This document shows, piece after piece, positions 16,217-25,385 of a stretch of DNA of 64,000 nt. The position numbers and the translations under genes are program-made. The notes under the pieces are model-generated. The model ran no database searches and was not told the DNA's origin. It saw only the letters and a program-made list of their open reading frames with translations. Location: NCBI GenBank assembly GCA_040221975.1, contig JAVJWR010000033.1, positions 372,001 to 436,000 on the forward strand, in the 5' to 3' direction. This DNA is from Haliea sp040221975. Lineage in GTDB: Bacteria > Pseudomonadota > Gammaproteobacteria > Pseudomonadales > Halieaceae. The stretch's first letter is position 1; each line of letters starts with the position of its first letter.

Positions 16217-16849
16217 TCAGCTGCGACGACGGCGCAAGAAGCCCAGACCGGCCAGGCCAAGACCGAACAATGCCAGGGAGCCGGGCTCGGGAACACTGAC
16301 GCTGTCGCCTGTTGTCCTGATATTCAGGGTGAAGGAGCGGAACAGGATGGGATCCGCACCGACCGTATCACCTATCCGCAGCGTCCACGTGCCGGCGACA
16401 TCGTCGCCATCGAAGGCGGACAGGGCACCGACCGGTTGGAACGTTCCCGACTGAATGGTGGTCGGCAGAGAGGACACGGCCTCGTCATTGAAGGTATTGG
16501 TCACGTCAATGCTGCTGCCCGGCCCGGAAAAATAGCTGCTGGAAAACAACACAACATTGGTCCCGGTCGGTCCAGTCAGGTTCATGAAGGCTTCACCCGG
16601 ATAAGGAAAGCCGCCGCTGCTGCAGAAAAAGTCAGCGGTTACACCCGAACCACACTTGCTCCATTCCACCGTGATATCGAGGTCAAGAATGGTTCCGGTC
16701 GATACTATGCCAACCGAACGATCAATGAACGATTGATCGGCTGAGCCGCCCGTGGAATTGGTTGCCGTAATGAGTGCGGCATGGGCCGGACCGGTTGTAG
16801 CGGCTGCCAGCACCGCACCCGCAATCAGGCATTTCATCTTTGTCGCCAT
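16217..16849 (-). CDS. PEP-CTERM sorted exported protein with P-domain-like region
   Basis: A 210-residue exported protein. A signal peptide spans about residues 1-24. There is a disulfide-capable Cys pair (66, 76), then a P/homoB-like beta segment (AGTWTLRIGD at 152-161). The C-terminus is a textbook sorting signal: VPEPGS (186-191), a hydrophobic helix and RRRR (206-209). Exosortases cut this signal and pass the protein to the cell surface. The ATG at 16849 has AGGGA 8 nt upstream. Such proteins in related bacteria accompany exopolysaccharide or matrix genes; none is adjacent here. Confidence 0.88.
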   Translation of the reverse strand: MATKMKCLIAGAVLAAATTGPAHAALITATNSTGGSADQSFIDRSVGIVSTGTILDLDITVEWSKCGSGVTADFFCSSGGFPYPGEAFMNLTGPTGTNVVLFSSSYFSGPGSSIDVTNTFNDEAVSSLPTTIQSGTFQPVGALSAFDGDDVAGTWTLRIGDTVGADPILFRSFTLNIRTTGDSVSVPEPGSLALFGLGLAGLGFLRRRRS

Positions 16850-17455
16850 GACTTTAGTCCCTTGAATCTGGTTAAGTAATTTCCCGAGATCTCGACAGCC
16901 GCCCTGCTTGTCAGCTCCCTGATCATCCACATTAGTATTAAGCAAAACCTATGCCACAACTTCAACGCATTGATAAATAAGATATATTGGACAGCCTGGG
17001 CGGATTTCGAATCCAAAATGTAAAAAAAACCGACAATCCCGGCACCACCGACCAGGGCGGCGGTGGGGAGCAGGAGGAAGAGGAAGGCGCACCCTGTCGC
17101 TCCAGCGCCTTCGTCCCGGCGATGGCACAGAAGGTGGAGTTCAAGGCCACAGAGTCCGCCGGCATTGATCTGGACGGCCTGTTCCTCGACCTGGGCGACT
17201 TTACAAACCCGTTCGCGTTCCTGACCTCGGGCATGGATAGCGGCATCCTCGACTTGGTCGCCAACCAGTTGTCGATCACCGCGCTGGCGATCGAACGCGA
17301 TGCGTTCCGCAACGGTTGGCTCGCAGTCAACGCCGGCTTCGAGGGCGTGATCGATGACGAGGAACCGGGCTGGCGCGCCGGCGCCGCTCACCGGGCGCTG
17401 CCTGACCGGTCAGACTTGTCGAATCAATGGGGCGCCGAGCCGCACTGCGCAACTG
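16850..17455. other. gap with an orphan coding-like stretch (about 17062-17410, plus strand)
   Basis: No gene can be called with confidence in this 600-bp gap. From about 17062 to 17410 the plus strand has an open frame with strong G/C third positions and protein-like composition (for example AGIDLDGLFLDLGDFTNPF and ALAIERDAFRNGWLAVNAGF). It has no good start or ribosome site, and the frame runs on through a terminator into the antisense of the ATPase gene. It looks like an internal piece of a former gene. I do not recognise the family. The minus strand at 17000-17090 encodes a hydrophobic stretch, also without a start. Confidence 0.4.
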
Positions 17456-17486
17456 AAAAGGCTCCCGACAACCGGGGGCCTTTTTT
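17456..17486 (-). terminator. terminator at the end of the P-type ATPase gene
   Basis: AAAAGGC, CCCG and the complementary CGGG, GCCTTTTT form a stem around ACAAC, with T-runs usable on both strands. It starts within the stop codon region of the ATPase gene. Confidence 0.75.
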
Positions 17487-20076
17487 AAACCGGTTGCCGG
17501 TAGATCAGCCCCCTTCGCCGCAACAGCTTTTCCAGCTCCACCGCCAGCAACACCAGCAGCGGCAAGCTGAAACAGACCAGCAACTCGTCCGCGTCCAGGG
17601 GCTGGGTCTTGAAAATGCCATTCAGTACTGGTAGATAAATCACCGCCAGTTGCAACAGAACGGTCAGCGCCACCGCCAGCAACAGCGGCTTGTTGCTGAA
17701 CAGCCCCTGCCGCCACAGCGATTCGGATTCGGATCGAATGGCGAGTACATTGGCCAACTGGCAGAACACCAGCACCGTGAATACCACGGTCTGCCAGTGT
17801 GCTGCACCACTGCCCAGCGCCCAGGCCTGCGCACTCAGGGTAATCCCGCCGATCAGCAGCCCCACCCAGATCATGTGTTGCCACATCCCGCCAGCGAAGA
17901 TGCTTTCGCCGGGTGGCCGCGGCGGGCGCTGCATGATCCCACGCTCGGCTGGCTCAACGCCCAGCGCCAGGCCGGGCAGACCGTCCGTGACCAGGTTGAT
18001 CCAGAGAATATGGATGGGGAGCAAGGGGATCGGCAGCCCCAGAAAAGGAGCCAGCAGCAGCACCCAGATTTCGCCGGAGTTGCTGGTCATTGTGTACTTG
18101 ATGAACTTGCGAATGTTGTCGAATATCCGCCTGCCCTCGCGTACCGCGCCGGCGATCGTGGCAAAGTTGTCATCCAGCAGAATCATGTCGGCGGCATCGC
18201 GGGCAACGTCTGTGCCCTTGGCCCCCATGGCGATACCGATATCGGCCTGTTTCAGCGCCGGGGCATCATTGACCCCGTCACCGGTCATGGCGCAGAACTC
18301 GCCGGCCGCCTGCAGGGCCTTGACGATGCGAATCTTCTGCTGCGGGCTGACCCGGGCGTATACCCGCAATTTCCGTATCCTTGCCTGCAACTCCGCATCG
18401 GGCAGTTGTACCAGCTCCGAGCCCGTTATCAGCGTGGATTCACTGTCAGTGATACCCAGGCGACGCGCGATCGCCAGCGCGGTAGCAGGATGATCGCCAG
18501 TGATCATCACCGGGGTAATGCCAGCGGCCAGGCAGTCCCGTACCGCCTGCGGAACCTCGGGGCGCGGCGGGTCGATCAGGGCGACCAGGCCCAGCAGGGT
18601 CAGGTCGCTCTCCACCGCGGCCAGTTCAGCGGCATCCGGAAGCCGGGGCAGCTCGCGAGTGGCCAGGGCGAGCACCCGATAGCCCTCTGCAGCAAGTCGA
18701 TTGGCCTCCGCCAGCACCTTGCTGGCGTCCGCCGAGGGACACAGTGGCACCACCTGTTCCGGTGCCCCCTTGCAGAATACGACCACTCCACCTGCCGCGC
18801 CGTGCAGGGTCGACATGCGCTTGCGCTCGGCGTCAAACGGAAGCTCGGCCACCCTGGGCAGCTCCCTCGCCAACTCGTTCTTGTCGTAGCCGTCGTTCAG
18901 CGCCGCCTGAAACAGGGCAATTTCGGTAGGTTCGCCGCGCAGAGAACCGCCGGCACCGGCCTCCACGTCGTTACTGAGAGCCAGTGCCTGGCCCAGGCGT
19001 TCGGCTCCTTGCGGTATGCGGGCACAGGACTGGCCGTCGACGACAAAGCTTTCGGCGTGCATCCGGTTCTCGGTCAGCGTCCCGGTCTTGTCGGTGCAGA
19101 TAAAGGTGACCGACCCCAGGGTCTCGACGGCGGGCAGATTGCGCACCAGCGCGTGTTTGCGTCCCATGCTCAATGCGCCGAACGCAAGCGCCACGCTGAT
19201 CACCGCGGGCAGGGCCTCGGGAATGGCCGCGACCGCCAGGCTGATGGCGGTGAGCAGCATCAGCAGCGCAGGCTCCCCGCGCAGTAGACCGACGGTAAAA
19301 ATCAGCGCGCAAATTGCCAGCACCACCAGCGCCAGGCGGCGACCGAAGCGAGCGAGACGCTGCTGCAAGGGTGTCTTGAGTTGCGGCGTTTGCTCCAGCA
19401 GGTCGGCTATCCGGCCCAGTTCGGTGGCGGCGGCAGTCGCCACCACCACTCCCTCGGCCCTGCCAACGCTTACCTGACTGCCCTTGAAGGCCATATTGCG
19501 CCGCTCGGCTACCGGCAGGTCGGGCTCCGCCAGCGCTTGTACATGTTTCAATACGCCGGTGGATTCACCGGTCAACATGGACTCGTCAACCTGCAAGTCC
19601 GCTGCCTGCAGCAGACGCAGATCCGCTGGCACCAGGCTGCCCGCCTCCAGAAGAACCAGGTCGCCGGGAACCAGCTCAATGGCAGGTACCTCAAGGATCT
19701 CGCCAGAACGGCGTACGACTGCGACAGGCGCTGCCATCGCCCTCAGGGAAGCCATTGCCCGTTGCGCACGCGACTCCTGAACCGCACCGATGACGGCGTT
19801 GAGCGCAACAATCACCAGGATAGCCACGGTATCGACCAGATCGCCAACAAATCCGGCTACCAGGGCAGCAGCCAGCAACACCAGGATCATGAAGTCCTGG
19901 AACTGCTCGAGGACGATCCGCCACAGCGGGTGGAAGCGGGACTCGGCGAGCTGGTTCGGCCCGTGCCGGGCGAGGCGCTCCGCGGCATCCTGTGGCTGCA
20001 GCCCGACGCTTGCATCGACCTGCAGTAGCTGTTCCAGTTCCGCAGTGGAAAGCGTGTGCCACCGGGATTCGCTCAC
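17485..20076 (-). CDS. P-type cation-transporting ATPase, Ca2+ type (P2)
   Basis: An 863-residue membrane pump. An N-terminal cation-ATPase domain, the actuator motif LTGES (168-172), the M4 motif PEALP (286-290), the phosphorylation motif DKTGTLT with Asp329, TGDHPATA and the hinge MTGDGVNDAPALK are all present, followed by six C-terminal membrane helices (M5-M10). The PEALP site and the full M5-M10 block place it with Ca2+/SERCA-like and PMR1-like pumps rather than heavy-metal pumps. The real ion (Ca2+, Mn2+ or Na+) cannot be fixed from sequence. A small membrane protein gene lies 63 bp upstream on the same strand. Confidence 0.93.
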   Translation of the reverse strand: MSESRWHTLSTAELEQLLQVDASVGLQPQDAAERLARHGPNQLAESRFHPLWRIVLEQFQDFMILVLLAAALVAGFVGDLVDTVAILVIVALNAVIGAVQESRAQRAMASLRAMAAPVAVVRRSGEILEVPAIELVPGDLVLLEAGSLVPADLRLLQAADLQVDESMLTGESTGVLKHVQALAEPDLPVAERRNMAFKGSQVSVGRAEGVVVATAAATELGRIADLLEQTPQLKTPLQQRLARFGRRLALVVLAICALIFTVGLLRGEPALLMLLTAISLAVAAIPEALPAVISVALAFGALSMGRKHALVRNLPAVETLGSVTFICTDKTGTLTENRMHAESFVVDGQSCARIPQGAERLGQALALSNDVEAGAGGSLRGEPTEIALFQAALNDGYDKNELARELPRVAELPFDAERKRMSTLHGAAGGVVVFCKGAPEQVVPLCPSADASKVLAEANRLAAEGYRVLALATRELPRLPDAAELAAVESDLTLLGLVALIDPPRPEVPQAVRDCLAAGITPVMITGDHPATALAIARRLGITDSESTLITGSELVQLPDAELQARIRKLRVYARVSPQQKIRIVKALQAAGEFCAMTGDGVNDAPALKQADIGIAMGAKGTDVARDAADMILLDDNFATIAGAVREGRRIFDNIRKFIKYTMTSNSGEIWVLLLAPFLGLPIPLLPIHILWINLVTDGLPGLALGVEPAERGIMQRPPRPPGESIFAGGMWQHMIWVGLLIGGITLSAQAWALGSGAAHWQTVVFTVLVFCQLANVLAIRSESESLWRQGLFSNKPLLLAVALTVLLQLAVIYLPVLNGIFKTQPLDADELLVCFSLPLLVLLAVELEKLLRRRGLIYRQPV

Positions 20077-20139
20077 GTAAACCTGCTCAACGGCAGCGAT
20101 AGGCGACCGCCACCGCCCGCGAAACTGCGGGCAGCCCTG

Positions 20140-20547
20140 TCACACAGAGGCTCCCAGCCCGAGATTGCGCAACGCGGTGCGGAATGCGTTGAAGGGGCTG
20201 ATGATGGCGTCACCCAGCACAATCGCACAGCCGAACCAGTGGAAATAGTTCAGCTGCTGCCAGCTCTCGCCCGCGTTGCTCGCGGGCCGCCCCTCCAGCA
20301 GGAACCAGGTCATCAGGGCCGTCCCCAGCATGACCGCGACAATGGACCAGAACAGATCCAGCAGAAAGGACGCGGCATTGATATCGCCGGACTTGAAGAA
20401 CTCGACGAACAGCACAAATACCCCGATCGCGATATAGGCGAAGCCGAAGTGGATCTGGGCCGCCATGTCCACCTGCAGCTGGTACATGATGACCGGGAAG
20501 GCAATGACCACTAACACCCAGGGGAATTTGCCCAAAAAAGCTATCAT
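20140..20547 (-). CDS. small four-helix membrane protein, unknown
   Basis: A 135-residue hydrophobic protein that I do not recognise. Four likely membrane helices lie at about 8-26, 33-52, 62-84 and 104-122, with a polar loop (GRPASNAGESWQQ) before the last. The start at 20547 (MIAFLGKFPW) is chosen because the residues upstream are polar and Gly-rich; a GGGGG run 4 nt before it is the best ribosome site. It precedes the P-type ATPase by 63 bp and may be in its transcript. Confidence 0.65.
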   Translation of the reverse strand: MIAFLGKFPWVLVVIAFPVIMYQLQVDMAAQIHFGFAYIAIGVFVLFVEFFKSGDINAASFLLDLFWSIVAVMLGTALMTWFLLEGRPASNAGESWQQLNYFHWFGCAIVLGDAIISPFNAFRTALRNLGLGASV

Positions 20548-20749
20548 ACCGCCCCCGCCATTATTTACCCTGATCTGTCCTGACACTGGAGTGACCTCGG
20601 TTCTCAGATGTCCCATCATAGGACGGCTGGCAGTAAAATGCAGCCATGTTCAGCGCAACCGCGATCCCCAACAGGGTGATGCACTACACTTGACTGTGCG
20701 GGTAGTCTGGAGCCCGTGCCACCGCAAACCACCAGCCTGGGAGTAACCA

Positions 20750-21754
20750 ATGCCAGAAAAATCCCGGATTCTTGACCTGATCGGCAACACTCCCCTGCTG
20801 TACCTGCGGGAGGTCTCGGAACTCACCGGCTGCCATATCTACGGCAAGGCGGAGTTCATGAACCCCGGTGGCTCGGTCAAGGATCGCACCGCGCTGGGCA
20901 TTGTTCGCGCCGCCGAGGCGGCGGGAGAGCTCCACCCTGGCGGTGTTATCGTCGAGGGCACGGTGGGCAATACCGGCATCGGTCTGACGCTGGTGGCCAA
21001 CGCCCTGGGCTATCAGTCGGTGATCGTGATGCCGCAGACTGCCAGCCAGGAGAAAATCGACCAGCTGGAAATGCTGGGGGCGGACCTGATCCTGGTACCG
21101 TCGGCTCCCTACGACAACCCCGGGCATTACATCCACACCGCCGAGAATGTGGCCCGGGGCCGGGCCAGCAGCGAGCCCAATGGCGCCACCTGGGCGCGCC
21201 AGTTCGACAATCCCGCCAACCGGATGGTGCACTATGAAACCACGGGCCGCGAGATCTGGACCCAGACCGGAGGCAAACTGGACGGCTTCATCTGCGCGGT
21301 GGGCACCGGGGGAACCCTGGCCGGGGTTGCTGCGGCCCTGCGCGAACGCAAGCCGGCGGTGAAGATCGGCCTGGTGGACCCGATGGGCTCGGCGCTGTAC
21401 AGCCATTTTGACGGCGGCCCGCTGCGGGGTGCAGGCAACTCCATCGTCGAGGGCATTGGTGTATCCTTCCTGCCAGGCAACCTCGATGGCTTGACGCCGG
21501 ATTTCGCTTGCCAGGTGGATGACGATGCTGCACTGCCGTACATCTTCAATCTGCTCAAGCACGAGGGGATCTCGGTGGGCGGTTCCTCGGGCATCAATAT
21601 CGCCGGGGCGGTGGCCATGGCGCGGGAACTGGGCCCGGGACACACGATCGTGACGATCCTGTGCGATGCCGGTAGCCGCTACCACAGCAAGCTGTTCAAC
21701 CCGGATTTCCTCATGCGACACAAACTGCCATTCCCGTCCTGGATGGCCAGCTGA
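20750..21754 (+). CDS. cysK: cysteine synthase
   Basis: A 334-residue PLP enzyme of the O-acetylserine sulfhydrylase fold, making cysteine from O-acetylserine and sulfide. The cofactor lysine is Lys44 in NPGGSVKDR; TVGNTGIGL is the substrate loop and GTGGTLAG the phosphate-binding loop. The Ser of SSG in VGGSSGIN contacts the pyridine nitrogen. The C-terminal region (YHSKLFNPDFLM) marks the longer bacterial CysK2-like subgroup, so a related beta-replacement reaction is not excluded. Confidence 0.9.
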   Translation: MPEKSRILDLIGNTPLLYLREVSELTGCHIYGKAEFMNPGGSVKDRTALGIVRAAEAAGELHPGGVIVEGTVGNTGIGLTLVANALGYQSVIVMPQTASQEKIDQLEMLGADLILVPSAPYDNPGHYIHTAENVARGRASSEPNGATWARQFDNPANRMVHYETTGREIWTQTGGKLDGFICAVGTGGTLAGVAAALRERKPAVKIGLVDPMGSALYSHFDGGPLRGAGNSIVEGIGVSFLPGNLDGLTPDFACQVDDDAALPYIFNLLKHEGISVGGSSGINIAGAVAMARELGPGHTIVTILCDAGSRYHSKLFNPDFLMRHKLPFPSWMAS

Positions 21755-21797
21755 GCCGGCTGGCACGCAGGCTACCTTGCCAGCAGGAGCCAGGACC

Positions 21798-22379
21798 TTA
21801 GTCCGGCGTCGACGCCGCAAACGCCAGGACGTCGGGGAAAAATGCCAGAAAAACACGCTCCAGCTCGGCGTCCTTGTGGGCGATGACAGCAGCCGCCAGC
21901 GGCAGCGGATTATCCCGCCGCAGGCGCCGGGAGATGCCGTGCAGCGTTGCTTCCACGCCCTCCATGGTGGCGCAGCGATCCAGCCAGTCATGGGCGATCA
22001 GGCGCGGCAGGTATCCAGCCAGCGGAGCGGGCAGTCGCCGGCGATTTTCGGAGAGTGTGCCATAGACGCTGTCAATGAATTCCCGGCGCCCCCTGGCTGC
22101 AAAACGCTCCCAGTGACGAATGAGATAGTGATCAAAGGCAACATCCAGCACAATACCCGCATACCGGCGCTGAATGGCCGGAAACGTGCCCCTGAGTTCA
22201 GCCAGCAGTGGATGCCCGTCGGCGAAGGCATCAATCCGCCGATGTTGTTGTACTCCCTGCCTGATCCCCGGCACCAGGTCCAGCGCCTGCAGCGGGCCCT
22301 TGAGGAAGTCTCCCGCCACATTGCCGACAAGATGCTGGGGATTGGCGCCGGCAAGGAAGGCATGGGCTAGATGATTCAT
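21798..22379 (-). CDS. acpH: acyl carrier protein phosphodiesterase
   Basis: A 193-residue AcpH-family enzyme that removes the phosphopantetheine arm from ACP. The start MNHLAHAFLAG and the next GNVAGDFLKG, with metal-binding His/Asp residues, match the family, and the length equals that of E. coli AcpH. The ATG at 22379 is chosen on that alignment; the in-frame upstream sequence is non-coding in character. It diverges from the CDF gene across 36 bp. Confidence 0.9.
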   Translation of the reverse strand: MNHLAHAFLAGANPQHLVGNVAGDFLKGPLQALDLVPGIRQGVQQHRRIDAFADGHPLLAELRGTFPAIQRRYAGIVLDVAFDHYLIRHWERFAARGRREFIDSVYGTLSENRRRLPAPLAGYLPRLIAHDWLDRCATMEGVEATLHGISRRLRRDNPLPLAAAVIAHKDAELERVFLAFFPDVLAFAASTPD

Positions 22380-22415
22380 GACAGAGCACAGTTGTAGGGA
22401 GTGGAACAGGATAAC

Positions 22416-23309
22416 ATGCAGGCACACAACCATGGCCCGACACATTATGGCAAGGCGTTTGCCATCGGCATTGGCCTCAACTCGGCCTTTGTGGCGATCG
22501 AGGCTTGGTATGGCTGGCAGGTACAGTCCCTGGCGCTGCTTGCGGACGCCTTCCACAACCTGAGTGATGTCGGCGCGCTGGTTCTGGCCTGGGCTGCCTT
22601 TGCCGCCGCAAGACTGGCGACGAACCGGCGCCACAGCTACGGCTGGCGCCGTGGCTCCATCCTGGCCAGCTTCACCAATGCGATTGTCCTGTTGCTGGCC
22701 ATGGGTTCACTGTCCTGGGAGGCCCTGCAGCGCCTGCAGGCCGGCGCCGGCATGGCCGCAACGACGGTCATCATCGTGGCCAGCATTGGTGTGGTCATCA
22801 ACGCCGTCACCGCCTGGCTATTCGTTGCTGGCGGCAAGCGGGATCTGAACCTGCGCGGCGCATTTCTGCACATGGCTGCAGACGCCCTGGTTTCGCTGGG
22901 CGTAGTGATTGCCGGCTTTCTATACCTGTGGCAGGGCTGGACCTGGGTGGATCCGGTCATGAGCCTGCTTATCGCCCTGGTGGTGATCATCGGCACCTGG
23001 TCTCTGTTCCGGCGCTCGTTACACCTGCTTTTCGACGGTGTTCCCGAGGGTGTGGACCTGGACGCCGTGCGCGACTGCATGCTCTCCCTGCCCGGAGTAG
23101 TGTCTGTGCATGACCTGCACATCTGGGCCCTGAGCACCTCGGAAAACGCAGTCACGGCCCACCTTGTGCTTTCGGAGACCGCCTCCGCTGACGACGCGCT
23201 GTTGCGGCAGGCTACGACACTGCTGGCGCAACACTTCGACATCCAGCACGTCGTGCTGCAACAGGAGTCCACAGCCTATGCCGCAGTCTGCAATGTGGCC
23301 TGCAACTAG
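22416..23309 (+). CDS. cation diffusion facilitator metal exporter
   Basis: A 297-residue CDF transporter, probably exporting Zn2+ (or Cd2+/Co2+) in exchange for protons. Six membrane helices carry the paired metal motifs DAFHNLSD (Asp44, His47, Asp51) and HMAADAL in helix 5. A cytoplasmic C-terminal domain (from about 210) follows. The His-containing N-terminus (MQAHNHGPTH) is typical of ZitB-like members. The ATG at 22416 has AGG 5 nt upstream. Confidence 0.92.
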   Translation: MQAHNHGPTHYGKAFAIGIGLNSAFVAIEAWYGWQVQSLALLADAFHNLSDVGALVLAWAAFAAARLATNRRHSYGWRRGSILASFTNAIVLLLAMGSLSWEALQRLQAGAGMAATTVIIVASIGVVINAVTAWLFVAGGKRDLNLRGAFLHMAADALVSLGVVIAGFLYLWQGWTWVDPVMSLLIALVVIIGTWSLFRRSLHLLFDGVPEGVDLDAVRDCMLSLPGVVSVHDLHIWALSTSENAVTAHLVLSETASADDALLRQATTLLAQHFDIQHVVLQQESTAYAAVCNVACN

Positions 23310-23439
23310 CTGCAGGCAGGCAGGGTGTAAAACTCCATACCCGGACTGGATCCAGACAGTTGCGACTATCCATTGCGGTAGCCGGGTGCGACCATGCGAA
23401 TGAAATCGCGCCCTTGAATCAATCCAAGAGATCTACACG

Positions 23440-24372
23440 TTGTTGCGAACACTTCTCCGCCGCCCCTGGCTCCACTTCCTGCTTCTGGGCATGCTGCTGT
23501 TCTGGCTGCAGAGTCAGCTCTTCCCTGTACCCAAACCCGTGGTCGGGCCGCTCGGTGACGCACGTGTTGAGGGCCTCATCAGTCAGTGGCATGCGGCCAC
23601 CGGCCGGCGCCCCCAGGGTGCCGAACTGGAGCGGATACTGCGGGCGGAGCTGGAACAGGACATGCTGTTCCAGCACGCAGTCAGCATGAATCTGCACCAT
23701 CAGGACCCGGTGGTGTTCCAGCGCCTGGTGCTGAACATGCAGTTCCTGGGCCTCGGCGCGGAAGGTGACACTGACGCCGAGCTGTTCGAGCGCGCCCTGG
23801 ACCTGCGGCTGCATCTGGGCGATGAAGTCGTGCGGCGACGGCTGCTGCAGGTCATGGAACAGCTGCTGTTGGCGACCAATCCACCGCAGCCGCCATCCGC
23901 CGAGGCGATAGCCGCCGCGTTTGCACAGCGCGCCGAGGAACTGCGACACCCTCCCCGCTATTCGATCCTGCAGCTTTTCTTCGATCGCCAGCGGGAGCCG
24001 GAGCTGGAAACCCTGGTGGCGCGAATCGAAGGCGCAGGCATGGACCCGGAAGCTGCCCTGCAACTGAGCTCACCCTTCATGCACGGTTACACTTTCCGCG
24101 CCCAGACACCGGACCAGCTTGCCCGGATTTTCGGGGCTGTATTCGTCAGCAATCTGATGGCCACGGATCCGACCCCAAACCGCTGGCACGGACCGCTGCG
24201 CTCTGCCTACGGCTGGCACTACGTGTGGGTGGACAGTGTCACCCCGGCTCGGCCCGCCAAACTGGAGGAGGTTCGCCCCATTCTGCGGCGTGACCTTGAG
24301 CTGGAGGCGCGCAAACAGGCGCTGGCAGACGCCATCGCGGTGCTCGCCGACCGCTACGAGTTGCTGCTGTGA
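23440..24372 (+). CDS. membrane-anchored parvulin-like peptidyl-prolyl isomerase
   Basis: A 310-residue protein with one N-terminal membrane anchor (residues about 9-26, WLHFLLLGMLLFWLQ), a helical SurA-like segment and a PpiC-type domain (about 165-285, RYSILQLFFDRQRE through YGWHYVWVDSV). It probably acts in the periplasm on exported proteins. The start is TTG with AAGAG 8 nt upstream. It overlaps the HupE-like gene by 4 nt, so the two are translationally coupled and likely work together. Confidence 0.82.
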   Translation: MLRTLLRRPWLHFLLLGMLLFWLQSQLFPVPKPVVGPLGDARVEGLISQWHAATGRRPQGAELERILRAELEQDMLFQHAVSMNLHHQDPVVFQRLVLNMQFLGLGAEGDTDAELFERALDLRLHLGDEVVRRRLLQVMEQLLLATNPPQPPSAEAIAAAFAQRAEELRHPPRYSILQLFFDRQREPELETLVARIEGAGMDPEAALQLSSPFMHGYTFRAQTPDQLARIFGAVFVSNLMATDPTPNRWHGPLRSAYGWHYVWVDSVTPARPAKLEEVRPILRRDLELEARKQALADAIAVLADRYELLL

Positions 24373-25379
24373 ACCGCTGCATACGCCTGGCCAGGTTCGC
24401 TATCCTGCTGCTGGCAGCCTGCCTGGGCACGACGGCACAGGCCCACCGCTTCGCACCCACGCTGCTGCAACTGGTGGAGCTGGCCCCAGGTTCCTACAAC
24501 GTGGTCTGGAAGACACCGGCCCAGGCCACCAGCCCGGTACCACTGACACCGGCCTGGCCGGAGGACTGCAGCGTGGCCAGTGCCAGCCCGGCCCAGCCCG
24601 AAGGGACCGGGCTGGTCACCAGCCTGCAATTGCACTGCGCGGGCCTGGGTGGCGCCGGCCTGGTGGGGCAGACACTGGGGGTAAACGGCCTCGCCGCCAA
24701 CCAGGCCAGCGTGATGCTGATGCTGACCCTGCTGGACGGGCGCCAGTACCAGCAGGTGCTGAACGCGGAGCAGCCGCGGTTTACGGTACCGGAGGAGCCG
24801 GGCGCAGGCCAGGTCATGACGGACTACACGGTGCTGGGCGTCGACCACATCTGGACCGGTATTGATCATCTGCTGTTTGTGTTCGGCCTGCTGTTGCTGG
24901 TGGGCGGCAACGTTCGCCTGCTGTGGACCATCACCGCCTTCACCGTCGGCCACAGTGTCACCCTGTCCCTGGTCACTCTGGGATTTTTCGACTATCCCGT
25001 GGCCCTGGTGGAGTTCACCATCGCCGTCAGTATCTTCTGGCTCGCGGTGGCATTGAGCCAGAGCGGCGAACGCAGCTTGTTTCGGCGCCATCCCTGGTGG
25101 CTGGCAGGCGGGTTCGGCCTGCTCCACGGCATGGGTTTTGCGGGCGCCCTGGCGGAGACCGGGCTGCCCGCAGGCAATATGCCCCTGGCCCTGCTGTTCT
25201 TCAACATCGGCATCGAACTGGGCCAGATCGCCTTTATCCTGTTGACCCTGCTCCTGTGGCAGAGCCTGCGCCGGCTTGTCGGCGAGTGGCAGGCACAACT
25301 GCGGCCGCTACCGGTCTACCTGCTCGGTGCCCTGTCCGCCCTGTGGTGCATTGAGCGCGGGCTGGAAGTGCTGGCCTGA
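24369..25379 (+). CDS. HupE/UreJ family membrane protein
   Basis: A 336-residue protein with a signal peptide (to about residue 26), a periplasmic N-terminal domain of about 130 residues, and then six to seven membrane helices holding the family motifs DHIWTGIDHLLFVFGL, TVGHSVTLSL and LLHGMGFAGAL. HupE/UreJ proteins are linked to nickel or cobalt uptake, but this long form is also found away from hydrogenase and urease genes, as here. GTG start overlapping the PPIase stop (GTGA). Confidence 0.85.
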   Translation: MNRCIRLARFAILLLAACLGTTAQAHRFAPTLLQLVELAPGSYNVVWKTPAQATSPVPLTPAWPEDCSVASASPAQPEGTGLVTSLQLHCAGLGGAGLVGQTLGVNGLAANQASVMLMLTLLDGRQYQQVLNAEQPRFTVPEEPGAGQVMTDYTVLGVDHIWTGIDHLLFVFGLLLLVGGNVRLLWTITAFTVGHSVTLSLVTLGFFDYPVALVEFTIAVSIFWLAVALSQSGERSLFRRHPWWLAGGFGLLHGMGFAGALAETGLPAGNMPLALLFFNIGIELGQIAFILLTLLLWQSLRRLVGEWQAQLRPLPVYLLGALSALWCIERGLEVLA

Positions 25380-25385
25380 TACCGC

